In this document: positions 28,246 through 36,779 of the stretch, piece after piece
Numbering within the stretch: position 1 is the stretch's first letter
Layout: each line of letters starts with the position of its first letter
NCBI GenBank assembly: GCA_017983795.1
Contig: JAGOAS010000001.1
Location: 186,001 to 250,000 of the forward strand
Source of the DNA: Piscinibacter sp.
Lineage (GTDB): Bacteria; Pseudomonadota; Gammaproteobacteria; Burkholderiales; Burkholderiaceae_C
Length of the DNA: 64,000 bases
Direction: 5' to 3'
Position numbers and translations under genes: made by a program
Notes under the pieces: generated by a model
The model's input: the letters and a program-made list of their open reading frames with translations, nothing else
What the model was told of the DNA's origin: nothing
The model's database searches: none

Positions 28246-28707
28246 TCAGAACAGCTCGATGGAACCGGCGTCCATCTCGTCCTGCGTGACGGGGTTGGGG
28301 CGCAGCGGCGCGGCTTCGACGACGGCCTCGCCGTCCTCGTCCTCGCCCATGGCCTCGGCGGCCAGGCGGTCGGCGCAGCTGCGCAGCCGCGTGTTGGTGT
28401 GGTTGATCAGCTGCGAGGCCATGTCCTGGAACTGCATCGCGGTGATCGCGCCGGCCATGTGCTGCATCGCGTCGTGCAGCTCGTGGGTGTTCAGCTCGGG
28501 GTACTGCGCCATCGCGTGCAGCAGGTGGTTGAGCTGGCCCGAGGCGCCGTAGAAATGGCCCAGCAGCGCGTCGCTCGCGTCGCTGAGCAGGCGCTGGAGG
28601 CGCTCCAGGTCATTGCTGGCCGTCATCAGGTTGTCCTGGATGTCGGCCGCGGCCATCAGGGGCAGCGTGCTGCTGCCACCAGGGTCGGTGTCGAGGCGGT
28701 CTGGCAT
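28246..28707 (-). CDS. Short CheZ-like CheY phosphatase candidate
   Basis: The 153-residue protein is mostly helical. AMQFQDMASQLI contains the D-x3-Q pair (Asp95, Gln99) that matches the catalytic QDLTGQ of E. coli CheZ (Asp143, Gln147). The acidic/hydrophobic end MDAGSIELF resembles the CheZ C-terminal peptide that grips CheY. It is much shorter than CheZ (about 214 residues), lacking part of the long hairpin. Position supports the role: first gene of the operon, directly before cheY. A function as a CheY-P phosphatase is inferred from these residues and place. GGAG precedes the ATG at 28707. Confidence 0.7.
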   Translation of the reverse strand: MPDRLDTDPGGSSTLPLMAAADIQDNLMTASNDLERLQRLLSDASDALLGHFYGASGQLNHLLHAMAQYPELNTHELHDAMQHMAGAITAMQFQDMASQLINHTNTRLRSCADRLAAEAMGEDEDGEAVVEAAPLRPNPVTQDEMDAGSIELF

Positions 28708-28766
28708 CGGTGCTCCGCGAAGGTGTGCTGGGGCTCACCGGCCCGCGGGGCCGGCGGCTCAGACCA

Positions 28767-28793
28767 TTTTCGGCAGCGCCTCGCCAATCATTA
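28767..28793 (-). promoter_or_regulatory. Sigma-28 (FliA)-like promoter of the chemotaxis operon
   Basis: On the minus strand the sequence reads TAAT-N15-GCCGAAAA, against the flagellar sigma-28 consensus TAAA-N15-GCCGATAA: 10 of 12 fixed positions with exact spacing. It lies 60 bases before the CheZ-like start codon, in the only divergent gap upstream of the operon. This would tie the operon to the late flagellar gene class. Confidence 0.65.
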
Positions 28794-28854
28794 GGGCGAT
28801 GTCGGTGCGGATTGCCGGCCAGATCGGCCGCCGCCGGCGCGGCATACTTCACGC

Positions 28855-30000
28855 ATGCCCGCGCCCTTGCTGCCCCATGTGCTGCGCGTCCTCCACCTGG
28901 AGGACTCGGCCATGGATCACGAACTGATGCTGGCGCACCTGCGCCGCGGCGGCATCGAGGTGCGCTCGCTGCGCGTCGATTCGGAGGCCGCCTTCCTGGC
29001 CGCGCTGCAGCAGGACTGGGACGTGGTGCTGTCCGACTTCAACCTGCCGGGCTTCTCCGGCCTGGTGGCGCTGGACCTGCTGCGCGCCAGCGGCCGCGAG
29101 ATCCCGTTCATCTTGGTATCGGGCGAGATCGGCGAGGACACGGCGGTCGAGGCGATGAGGAACGGCGCCTCCGATTACCTGCTGAAGAACAACCTGGCGC
29201 GGCTGGTGCCGGCCGTCCTGCATGCGGTGGAGGCCAACGAGACGCGCCACGCGCGCGAGCGCGCCGACCGCGAGCTGAACAAATCGCGCCAGCGCCTGCG
29301 CGAACTGGCCCAGCACCTGCAGACCAGCATCGAGCACGAGCGCGCGGCGATCGCCCGCGAGATCCACGACGACGTCGGCGGCTCCTTGACGGCACTCAAG
29401 TTCGACCTCGCCTGGATCGCCCGCCACACCACCGACGAGGGCGTGCGGCTGCGCGTGCACTCGGCGCTCGAGACGGTGACGCTGGCCATCGAATCGAGCC
29501 AGCGCATCATGCACAACCTGCGGCCGGCCATCCTCGAGCAGGGCCTGGTGGCGGCGCTGCAGTGGATCGCCTCGCGCTTCGAGAAGCGCACCGGCATCAC
29601 CTGCGAGGTGCGCATCCCTTCGCACGCGCCCGAGTGGCCGGCCGGCGTGCCGCTGGTGGCCTACCGCACGGCGCAGGAGGCGCTGACCAACATCACCAAG
29701 CATGCGCACGCGACGCGCGTGCAGATCGACCTCTCGCTGGCCGGCGGGGTGATGTCGCTGGAGATCAGCGACAACGGCCGCGGCCTGTCGCAGCAGGATC
29801 TGGCCAAGGCGCATTCCTTCGGCATCCGCGGCCTGCACGAACGCGCCGGCACGGTGGGCGGCTGGGTCGACCTGTCCAGCGGCCCGGCGGGAACCACCCT
29901 GATACTCTCGGTACCCTTGAATACGCCGGGCGACACCGCGCCGATGCCGACCGGACCCGGCGGCGAGCCGGACGACCCTTCGCAGTGGGGCTCTCTGTGA
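28855..30000 (+). CDS. Receiver-histidine kinase hybrid, NarX-type
   Basis: A 381-residue soluble protein with the domains in unusual order: an N-terminal receiver (LSDFNLPGFSG, Asp61), a coiled linker, and a C-terminal HisKA_3/HATPase_c kinase. The kinase core has AREIHDDVGGSLTALKFDL with His171, TAQEALTNITKHAHAT (N-box) and DNGRGLS...GIRGLHERA (G-box). With no membrane helices, it must sense through its receiver or a partner. It overlaps the next gene, a NarL-type regulator, by 4 bases (GTGA), and that regulator is the obvious phosphorylation target. It diverges from the chemotaxis operon across a 147-base gap. Confidence 0.9.
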   Translation: MPAPLLPHVLRVLHLEDSAMDHELMLAHLRRGGIEVRSLRVDSEAAFLAALQQDWDVVLSDFNLPGFSGLVALDLLRASGREIPFILVSGEIGEDTAVEAMRNGASDYLLKNNLARLVPAVLHAVEANETRHARERADRELNKSRQRLRELAQHLQTSIEHERAAIAREIHDDVGGSLTALKFDLAWIARHTTDEGVRLRVHSALETVTLAIESSQRIMHNLRPAILEQGLVAALQWIASRFEKRTGITCEVRIPSHAPEWPAGVPLVAYRTAQEALTNITKHAHATRVQIDLSLAGGVMSLEISDNGRGLSQQDLAKAHSFGIRGLHERAGTVGGWVDLSSGPAGTTLILSVPLNTPGDTAPMPTGPGGEPDDPSQWGSL

Positions 30001-30635
30001 TCAAAGTCATGCTTTGCGACGACCACGCGCTGATCCGGCGCGGCATCCGCGACACGCTCTCGGACGCGCCGGACATCGAGGTGGTCGGCGAGGCCGGCGA
30101 CTACGGCGAACTGCGCACCCTGCTGCGCCAGCACAGCTGCGACGTGCTGGTGCTGGACATCAACCTGCCCGGCGGCCGCTCCGGCCTGGACGTGCTGCAC
30201 GTGCTCAAGGACGAAGGCCTGCCGATGCGCGTGCTGGTGGTGTCGATGTATCCGGAAGACCAGTACGCCATCCGCGCGCTGCGCGCCGGCGCCTTCGGCT
30301 ACGTCAACAAGGGCGGCGATCCGGCGCAGCTGGTCACCGCGGTGCGCACCGTCGCCCAGGGCCGCAAGTACGTCACGCCCGAGATCGCGCAGATGCTGGT
30401 CGAGAGCCTGACCGCGCCGGTGGTGGAGAACTCGCACGAGAAGCTCTCCGACCGCGAGCTGCAGACCCTGGTGCTGATCGCCTCGGGCAAGCGCCTGTCC
30501 GACATCGCCGAGGAGCTCAAGCTCAGCCCCAAGACGGTGAGCGTCTACCGCGCCCGCGTGCTGGAGAAGCTGTCGCTCGCGAACAACTCGGAGATGACGG
30601 TCTACGCGATCCGCCACGGCCTGGTCGGTCACTGA
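29997..30635 (+). CDS. NarL/FixJ-family response regulator
   Basis: A 212-residue two-domain regulator: receiver with Asp8/Asp9 and phosphorylated Asp54 (LVLDINLPGG), then a LuxR-type helix-turn-helix (LSDRELQTLVLIASGKRLSD, then LSPKTVSVYRARVLEKL). The start is GTG at 29997, which overlaps the kinase stop by 4 bases and gives the normal family N-terminus MIKVMLCDDH. It is the cognate partner of the receiver-kinase. Targets are not evident; the GGDEF-EAL gene downstream is a candidate. Confidence 0.93.
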   Translation: MIKVMLCDDHALIRRGIRDTLSDAPDIEVVGEAGDYGELRTLLRQHSCDVLVLDINLPGGRSGLDVLHVLKDEGLPMRVLVVSMYPEDQYAIRALRAGAFGYVNKGGDPAQLVTAVRTVAQGRKYVTPEIAQMLVESLTAPVVENSHEKLSDRELQTLVLIASGKRLSDIAEELKLSPKTVSVYRARVLEKLSLANNSEMTVYAIRHGLVGH

Positions 30636-30660
30636 AGTTGGGGGACGACGGCGGCCAGAT

Positions 30661-30679
30661 GCGGCGTGCGTCACGCCGC
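30661..30679 (+). terminator. Hairpin after the NarL-type regulator
   Basis: GCGGCGTG-CGT-CACGCCGC is a perfect 8-bp stem with a 3-base loop, 25 bases after the stop. No T-tract follows. The rest of the 144-base gap up to the next gene shows further GC-rich complementary stretches but nothing that I recognise as a c-di-GMP riboswitch. Confidence 0.4.
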
Positions 30680-30779
30680 GGCCCCTGGCGAGCGTTCAAG
30701 GCGGCGGCGCAGGCGCCGAAAGGGTTGAAGATCCGGGGCACGCGCTCTCGGGCGCCCTTGTTTGCCCCTGCCTGACCGA

Positions 30780-32867
30780 ATGCTTCTTGCCGCCTGCTTC
30801 GTCGTGACTGCCCTGATGCTGTGGCTGGCCGCCGGCATTGCCGCCCGCGCCGACCGCTACCGCAAGCCGCTGCCCTGGGTGATCCGCGGCGGCGCGGCGG
30901 CGCTGGTGGCCTGCGCGCTGTGGTGGCCGCCGCACACCCTGCAGATCGAAGGCACCCTGGTCGCGGCCGACGGGCCGATGGCCCTGCTCGGCTGGCTGCC
31001 GGCGCTGGGCTTCGCGCTGGTGGCCCTGGCCACGGCGCGCGCCGCCGCCACCCGTTCGATCGCCGGCATGCTCGCCGGCGGCGTGGCGACGCTGGCGGCC
31101 GCCTACGGCTTCGCGATGCTGATGCTGCCCGGGCTGTTCCGCCTCGCGCCGATCGGCCTGCCGGTGAACGACGGCCTGGCGGTCTCGGTGCTGGCGGCCG
31201 CCGGCATCGCCCTGTTCCTGCCGCTTCAGCGTGCGCGCCTGGCGACCGCCATGCGTGCCGGCGCGGCGCTGGGCGTGGCCGGCGTGGTGGCGCTCGCGCT
31301 CGGCCGCCTGCTCGCCACCGGCTCCGCCATGCCGGCGACGGCCTGGCACGAATTCACCGTGCTGGCGGTGCTGTGCGCCGTGGCCGCCGTGCTGTGGGCG
31401 GTGCTGGGCCAGGGCGCCGGCACGGTGCCGGTGTCGGAATCGGCGTCGCCGCGCGCCTCGCGCGGGCCGGCGGCCGATGGCCTGACCGGGCTGCCGACGC
31501 GCCAGTTCTTCGAGGAGCGGCTGATCGCCGCCGCGCGCCGCTGCGACAGCAAGAAGACCAAGCTGGCCGTGCTGTTCATCGACCTCGACGGTTTCAAGCC
31601 CGTCAACGACACCTACGGCCACGCCTGCGGCGACCGCGTGCTCGAGCAGGTCGGCGTGCGGCTGCGCTCGATCACGCGCGGCTCGGACGTGGCCGCGCGC
31701 GTCGGCGGCGACGAGTTCCTGATGCTGCTGCCGAGCGTCAGCTCGCAGGACTCGGTCTCGCGCGTGGCCAAGGCGATGATCGAGCTGCTCAGCCGGCCCT
31801 ACAAGGTCGACGAGCGCGAGGTCAACATCTCCTGCTCGGTGGGCATCGCCCTCTATCCCGAGGGCTGCAAACCCAACAAGCTGATCCCGCGCGCCGATGC
31901 GGCGATGTACGCCGCCAAGCGCGCCGGCGGCACGCGCCATGCGCTCTTCTCGGCCGAGATGGACCACGACGCCAAGCAGAACTTCGAGATGGTGCGCGAC
32001 CTGCGCCGCGCCATCACCAACAACGAGCTGGAGCTCTACTTCCAGCCCAAGATCGACGCGCGCAGCGGCCAGGTGACGGCGGCCGAAGCGCTGCTGCGCT
32101 GGAACCATCCCAAGCTGGGCATGGTGATGCCCGACGAGTTCGTGCGCCTGGCCGAACGCACCGGCCTGATCGGCGCGATGGGCGACTGGGTGATCGAGGC
32201 CGCCTGCCGCCAGGCGCGTTCGTGGCGCGACAAGGGCCTGCGCATGCGCGTGGCCATCAACCTCTCGGTCAACCAGATGCGCCAGGACGACATCGTCGAC
32301 CGCATCACCGAGGCGCTCAAGCGCCACAAGATCCGCCCCTCGCTGCTGACCTGCGAGATCACCGAGTCGACCGCGATGGAGGACACGCGCGCCACGCAGG
32401 AGACCTTCCGCCGCCTCGGCGAGCTGGGCGTGCACCTGTCGATCGACGACTTCGGCACCGGCCAATCGAGCCTCGCCTACCTGCGCAAGCTGCCCGCCGA
32501 GGAGCTGAAGATCGACCGCATGTTCGTGCAGGATCTCGAGCACAGCGCCGACGCGCGCGCAGTGGTCGATGCGGTGGTCAAGCTGGCGCACGCGCTCGGC
32601 CTGAAGGTGGTGGCCGAGGGCGTGGAGAACCCGCGCCAGCACCAGATCCTCGCCGAGCTGGGCTGCGACGAACTGCAGGGCTACCTGTTCGCCAAGCCGA
32701 TGACGGCGCGCGCGCTGCTGCTGTGGGCGCTGGGCGACCGCGGCGAATCCTCGGTGTTCCGCAACTCGCTGTTCGGCGAGACGCGCCAGACCTCGCGCCT
32801 GGCGACGCAGCCGCTGTCGATACAGAAGCCGGCGCCGGATCCCCAGCAGCTCAGCAAGGTGGCCTGA
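30780..32867 (+). CDS. Membrane GGDEF-EAL protein (c-di-GMP turnover)
   Basis: A 695-residue protein. About seven membrane helices fill residues 1-220. A GGDEF domain follows with an intact active site (RVGGDEFLML, residues 309-313) and an inhibitory I-site RGSD five residues before it. The EAL domain has AEALLRWNHP (Glu436), NLSVNQMRQDD, ITEST, DDFGTGQSSLAYL and VVAEGVEN, the residues needed for phosphodiesterase activity. Both activities could work; which dominates cannot be told. The ATG at 30780 is preferred over TTG at 30762. It follows the two-component pair and may be controlled by it. Confidence 0.92.
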   Translation: MLLAACFVVTALMLWLAAGIAARADRYRKPLPWVIRGGAAALVACALWWPPHTLQIEGTLVAADGPMALLGWLPALGFALVALATARAAATRSIAGMLAGGVATLAAAYGFAMLMLPGLFRLAPIGLPVNDGLAVSVLAAAGIALFLPLQRARLATAMRAGAALGVAGVVALALGRLLATGSAMPATAWHEFTVLAVLCAVAAVLWAVLGQGAGTVPVSESASPRASRGPAADGLTGLPTRQFFEERLIAAARRCDSKKTKLAVLFIDLDGFKPVNDTYGHACGDRVLEQVGVRLRSITRGSDVAARVGGDEFLMLLPSVSSQDSVSRVAKAMIELLSRPYKVDEREVNISCSVGIALYPEGCKPNKLIPRADAAMYAAKRAGGTRHALFSAEMDHDAKQNFEMVRDLRRAITNNELELYFQPKIDARSGQVTAAEALLRWNHPKLGMVMPDEFVRLAERTGLIGAMGDWVIEAACRQARSWRDKGLRMRVAINLSVNQMRQDDIVDRITEALKRHKIRPSLLTCEITESTAMEDTRATQETFRRLGELGVHLSIDDFGTGQSSLAYLRKLPAEELKIDRMFVQDLEHSADARAVVDAVVKLAHALGLKVVAEGVENPRQHQILAELGCDELQGYLFAKPMTARALLLWALGDRGESSVFRNSLFGETRQTSRLATQPLSIQKPAPDPQQLSKVA

Positions 32868-32879
32868 GCCGCCGTCGCG

Positions 32880-33311
32880 CTACCGCGTCGCGCGCCGCCG
32901 CACGCACTCGAGGTAACGCTCGCCATCCGGCGGCAGGCCGCTGCGTTGCGAGGCCCACACCATCTCGCCCAGGCACTCCATCACCTCGTGCTGCGCCTCG
33001 TGCGCCGAGCCGCTTCGCGCCGCCAGCAGGGCGAAGGCCTGCTTGATGCCGCGCGGCTGGTCGATGGAGATCTGCTCGCTGATGGTCAGGTGCATCGACA
33101 GATGCAGGAAGGGGTTGGTGCGGCCGCTCTCGACGTCGTAGACCGCGGCGAGCGCGGCGTCCAGGTCGTCGAGCTCGGCGTGGTATTCCGGGTGCTCGGC
33201 GATCCAGTCGGCGGCGATGCTCTCCATCGGCGTCAGGGGCGCGCGCTCGCGGCGCTTGCGCTGCGTCTCGCAGAAGAAGCGCCGCACGTCGTTCTGGGAA
33301 GGGGCAAACAT
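32880..33311 (-). CDS. DUF1841 family protein
   Basis: A 143-residue soluble protein typical of betaproteobacteria. NPFLHLSMHLTISEQI followed by DQPRGI and a C-terminal HEVMECLGEMVW are the family's conserved blocks. Its function is not known. It converges on the GGDEF-EAL gene (12 bases apart) and diverges from the TauE gene with only 17 bases between the two start codons, so at least one promoter must lie inside the opposite gene. Confidence 0.88.
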   Translation of the reverse strand: MFAPSQNDVRRFFCETQRKRRERAPLTPMESIAADWIAEHPEYHAELDDLDAALAAVYDVESGRTNPFLHLSMHLTISEQISIDQPRGIKQAFALLAARSGSAHEAQHEVMECLGEMVWASQRSGLPPDGERYLECVRRRATR

Positions 33312-33328
33312 CGCACAATTGTCGCCTC

Positions 33329-34105
33329 ATGACGGCCTGGAACGCGTGGAGCGAATGGCCGCTGATTCACGATCCGGCCTTCTGGGCCGTGGCCGTGCCG
33401 GCGGTGTTGATGATGGGGCTCTCCAAGAGCGGCTTCCTCGGCGGCTTCGGCTCGCTGGCGGTGCCGCTGATGTCGCTGGCCGTCCCCGTGCCGCAGGCCG
33501 CAGCCATCATGCTGCCGCTGCTGCTGGTGATGGATGCCACCGGGCTGCAGCAACTCTGGAAGCATTGCGATCGTGCCTTGCTGCGCCGGCTGCTGCCGGC
33601 CGGGCTGCTGGGCACGCTGGTGGGCACGCTGCTGTTCGGCGTGCTCAGCACGCGCACCGTGGCGGGCGTGGTGGGCGCGCTGACGCTGCTCTTCCTCGCC
33701 CAGCGCCTCGCGTTCCCGCCGCGTGCCGACCATGCGCCGCCGCCTCGCCCGGTGGGCTTCGTGCTCGGCATCGCCTCGGGCTTCACCAGCTTCGTGGCGC
33801 ATGCCGGCAGTCCGCCCTTCAATGCCTATGTGCTGCCCTTGCGCCTGAACCCGGTCACCTACGCGGCCACCGCGGCGGTGTTCTTCGCGGCGGTGAACCT
33901 CTCGAAGTGGATTCCCTATGCCTGGCTGGGCCTGATCGACCTGCGCAACATGGCGACCTCGCTGGCGCTGATGCCGCTCGCGCCGATCGGCGTGTGGCTG
34001 GGCATCCGCGCCACCCGACGCATCGATCCTTCCTGGTTCTACCGCCTCGCCTACGCCGGCATGGCGCTCACCGGCGCCAAGCTGCTCTACGACGGCTTGC
34101 GCTGA
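33329..34105 (+). CDS. TauE/SafE-family sulfite or organic anion exporter
   Basis: A 258-residue inner-membrane protein with about eight hydrophobic segments and the internal repeat of the TauE/SafE family (GLSKSGFLGGFGSLAVPLMS in the first half, GFTSFVAHAGSPPFNAYVLP in the second). Members export sulfite, sulfoacetate or related anions, but the substrate here is not shown by the context. The 3' end overlaps the convergent znuA by 19 bases. Confidence 0.88.
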   Translation: MTAWNAWSEWPLIHDPAFWAVAVPAVLMMGLSKSGFLGGFGSLAVPLMSLAVPVPQAAAIMLPLLLVMDATGLQQLWKHCDRALLRRLLPAGLLGTLVGTLLFGVLSTRTVAGVVGALTLLFLAQRLAFPPRADHAPPPRPVGFVLGIASGFTSFVAHAGSPPFNAYVLPLRLNPVTYAATAAVFFAAVNLSKWIPYAWLGLIDLRNMATSLALMPLAPIGVWLGIRATRRIDPSWFYRLAYAGMALTGAKLLYDGLR

Positions 34106-34968
34106 AGCGCCGCGACGAGCGTGTCGATGTTGTGCGCCATCAGCTTGAGGTAGGTGTCCGGGCCCTGGCCGGGCAGCGCCAGCGCATCGGAATACAGCGT
34201 GCCGCCGACACGCGCGCCGGTCTCCTGCGCGATGCGCTCGATGCTGCGCCGGTCGGTGATGTTCTCGACGAACAGGGCGTGCGCCTGGTGCCGGCGCAAC
34301 TCGCGGATCACCGCCGCCACGCCGGCCGCCGAGGCTTCGCTCTCGGTATTCCAGCTGCGCGGCGCGATGAAGCTCACGCCGTAGGCCTCGCCGAGGTAGC
34401 CGAAGGCGTCGTGCGTGCTGACGACGCGGCGCTGCTCGCGCGGGATGGCGTCGAAGGCGGCGCGCGCGCGCGCATCCAGCGCGGCCAGGCGCGCCGTGTA
34501 GGCGCGCGCGCGCTCGTCGATCGCGGCGGCCTGGGCGGGCGCCGCCTTCACCAGCGCGGCGCGCAGGTTCTCGACGTAGCGCTGTGCGTGCACGAGGCTC
34601 TGCCAGGCATGCGGGTCGACGCCCGTGCCGGCGCGGCGCGGCGTGATGCCCGCGCTGGCCACCACCAGCGGCCCGCGGTAGCCCGAGCTGCGCACCAGGC
34701 GCTCGATCCAGCCTTCGAAGTGCAGGCCGTTGACGACCACGAGGTCGGCCTTCGCCAGCCGTTGTGCATCGGCCGGGCGCGGCTCGAAGACATGCGCGTC
34801 GGCGTTTGCGCCGACCAGCGAATGAACCTCGGCCGCATCGCCGGCGACTTCGCGCGCCATGTCGGCCAGCAGCGAGAAGCTCGCCACCACCTGCAGCGGC
34901 TTCGCGGTCTGCGCGCGCAGCGGCAGCGTGGCCGCGGCGAGCGCCAGCAGCGCGGCGCGGCGCTTCAT
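34087..34968 (-). CDS. znuA: Zinc ABC transporter, periplasmic binding protein
   Basis: A 293-residue cluster 9 (TroA-like) metal-binding protein with a cleavable signal peptide (MKRRAALLALAAATLPLRAQ). Metal ligands: the His in GANADAHVFEP, DPHAWQS, VSTHDAFGYLGEAYG and a C-terminal acidic site near LYSDAL. It lacks the long His-rich loop of many ZnuA proteins; a separate His-rich peptide is encoded in the operon instead. The ATG at 34968 overlaps the permease stop by 4 bases. It is the last gene of the zur operon. Zinc is preferred over manganese because of the Zur gene and operator. Confidence 0.9.
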   Translation of the reverse strand: MKRRAALLALAAATLPLRAQTAKPLQVVASFSLLADMAREVAGDAAEVHSLVGANADAHVFEPRPADAQRLAKADLVVVNGLHFEGWIERLVRSSGYRGPLVVASAGITPRRAGTGVDPHAWQSLVHAQRYVENLRAALVKAAPAQAAAIDERARAYTARLAALDARARAAFDAIPREQRRVVSTHDAFGYLGEAYGVSFIAPRSWNTESEASAAGVAAVIRELRRHQAHALFVENITDRRSIERIAQETGARVGGTLYSDALALPGQGPDTYLKLMAHNIDTLVAALQRKPS

Positions 34969-35840
34969 GCCACCCGATGCGCGTGCAGCGCGAGGCGGCG
35001 GGCGAGCAGGCTGTCGTGGCGTCCGGCCAGGAAGGAGACGATGTAGCCCGCCCCGGCCAGCAGCACGATGGCCGGGCCGGAAGGCAGCTGCAGGTGGTAG
35101 CTCAGCAGCAGGCCGCCGGCGGCGCTGGCCAGCGCGATCAGCGTGGCCACGCCGGCCAGGCTCCAGACCTCGTGCGCCCAGAAGCGCGCCGCGGTGGCCG
35201 GCAGCATCATCAGGCCCACCGCCATCAGCGTGCCCAGGGCCTGGAAGCCGGCCACCAGGTTGAGCACCACCAGGCCGAGGAAGACGAAGTGCAGCGTGCG
35301 CTCGGCGCCACCCACCGAGCGCAGGAAGCCGGGGTCGACGCTGGCCACCAGCAGCGGCCGGTAGAGCGCGGCCACCGCCAGCAGCGTGAGGCTGGCCACC
35401 GCGGCCACGCCGATCAGCGCGCTGTCGTCGACGGCGAGGATGCTGCCGAACAGCACGTGCATCAGGTCCACCGGCGTGCCGTGCAGCGAGACGATCAGCA
35501 CGCCGGCGGCGAGCGCGATCAGGTAGAAGGCGGCGAAGCTGGCGTCCTCGCGCTGCGTGGTCACCTGCGCCACCCAGCCGGCCAGCAGCGCCACCAGCAG
35601 CGCGGCGGCCAGCCCGCCTGCGCCCATCGCCGGCAGCGAGAAGCCGGCGAGCGCGAAGCCGATGGCCGCGCCGGGCAGCACGGCATGCGCCATGGTGTCG
35701 CCCATCAGGCTCATGCGGCGCAGCACCAGCAGCGTGCCCATCGGCGCGCTGCCCAGCGCCAGCGCGACGCACGCCACCAGCGCACGGCGCATGAAACCGA
35801 ACTCGGCGAAGGGCTGGATGAAGAGTTCGTAGGGGCCCAC
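34965..35840 (-). CDS. znuB: Zinc ABC transporter permease
   Basis: A 291-residue inner-membrane permease of the ABC-3 family with eight or nine hydrophobic segments. RRMSLMGDTMAHAVLPGAAIG is the conserved coupling region. The start is GTG at 35840, 4 bases after the ATPase stop; an internal ATG (MRRALVACV) is an alternative. It overlaps znuA by 4 bases. Confidence 0.9.
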   Translation of the reverse strand: MGPYELFIQPFAEFGFMRRALVACVALALGSAPMGTLLVLRRMSLMGDTMAHAVLPGAAIGFALAGFSLPAMGAGGLAAALLVALLAGWVAQVTTQREDASFAAFYLIALAAGVLIVSLHGTPVDLMHVLFGSILAVDDSALIGVAAVASLTLLAVAALYRPLLVASVDPGFLRSVGGAERTLHFVFLGLVVLNLVAGFQALGTLMAVGLMMLPATAARFWAHEVWSLAGVATLIALASAAGGLLLSYHLQLPSGPAIVLLAGAGYIVSFLAGRHDSLLARRLALHAHRVA

Positions 35841-35844
35841 CGCT

Positions 35845-36585
35845 TCAGGCCCTCTCGCACACCGGCGCGGTCTCGTCCCAGCGCTCGGCCATCTGGCGTG
35901 CGCGGAACAGGTTCTCCGCGTGCAGCACCTGCGCCGTCGGACCCCAGGCCACCGCCTCGCGCGCCAGCAGCAGCGCCTGCGGGAAATGCTCGCGCACCAG
36001 CTCCATGTCGTGCAGCACGGCGATCACCGTGCGTCCCTCGCCGTGCCAGCGCTGCACCACGCGCAGCAGGTCGGCACACGTGCGTGCGTCGATGCCGTTG
36101 AAGGGCTCGTCGAGCAGGATCAGCTGCGCGTCCTGCAGCAGCAGGCGCGCGAACAGCACGCGCTGGAACTGGCCCACCGAGAGTTCGCCGATGCGGCGCC
36201 GCTCGAAACCCGCCAGGCCGACCGCGGCGAGCGCCTCGCGCGCCTTGGCGATGAGCGCGGCGTCGATGGCGCCGAAGGCGCCGCGCCGCGGCCAGTGACC
36301 GAGCGCGACGAGATCGAGCACGCCGAGCGGGAAGCTGCGGTCGATGTGCGACTGCTGCGGCAGGTAGGCGATGCGGCCGGCAAGCTCGGGGGCGATCTCG
36401 ATGCGCCCGGCGCTGGCCGGCAGGCGCCCCGCGAGCGCTTCCAGCAGGCTGCTCTTGCCGGCGCCGTTGGGGCCGATCACGGCGGTGAGCGAGCCCGGCG
36501 CGAGTTCGCCGCTGAGGTGATGCACCGCCGGGTGGCGCTGGTGCGTCACCGTGAGGTCGACGATGCGGATGGCGTTGGCGCTCAT
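35845..36585 (-). CDS. znuC: Zinc ABC transporter ATPase
   Basis: A 246-residue ABC ATPase with Walker A GPNGAGKSS, the Q-loop AYLPQQSHID, signature LSVGQFQRVLFARLL and Walker B LILLDEPFNG. The H-loop is VIAVLHD. The order ATPase-permease-binding protein matches cluster 9 metal importers. The ATG at 36585 overlaps the stop of the His-rich peptide gene by 4 bases (ATGA), so it is translated together with it. Confidence 0.92.
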   Translation of the reverse strand: MSANAIRIVDLTVTHQRHPAVHHLSGELAPGSLTAVIGPNGAGKSSLLEALAGRLPASAGRIEIAPELAGRIAYLPQQSHIDRSFPLGVLDLVALGHWPRRGAFGAIDAALIAKAREALAAVGLAGFERRRIGELSVGQFQRVLFARLLLQDAQLILLDEPFNGIDARTCADLLRVVQRWHGEGRTVIAVLHDMELVREHFPQALLLAREAVAWGPTAQVLHAENLFRARQMAERWDETAPVCERA

Positions 36586-36779
36586 GGTGCGAGATCCGCC
36601 AAAGCCCAGGCCACCGCGGCCCACAGCAGCACGAGCGCGGCCAGCGCCACGGCCACGCGCGCTCCCGCGCCGCGCATCAACACGCTCGCCCCGGCTTCGG
36701 CCGCGGCCGGGCGTTCGTGCGCATGGTCGTGCGCGTGATCGTGCCCGTGCGGATGGGCATGCGCATGCTCGTGGCTCAT
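36582..36779 (-). CDS. Alternating-histidine membrane peptide in the zinc operon
   Basis: A 65-residue protein. Residues 3-21 carry histidine at every second position, ten in all ([19 protein letters not shown]), then a short linker, and a single membrane helix (~residues 43-62: VAVALAALVLLWAAVAWALA). It overlaps zur upstream and znuC downstream by 4 bases each, so it is a deliberate part of the operon. It could be a zinc buffer or chaperone at the membrane, replacing the His-rich loop missing from this ZnuA. That role is inference; I know no named family for it. Confidence 0.75.
   Translation of the reverse strand: MSHEHAHAHPHGHDHAHDHAHERPAAAEAGASVLMRGAGARVAVALAALVLLWAAVAWALADLAP

Noticed and set aside
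30636-30779. A c-di-GMP riboswitch before the GGDEF-EAL gene
   Set aside because: The gap has GC-rich hairpins, but I cannot find the conserved core or the tetraloop/receptor elements of the known c-di-GMP classes.
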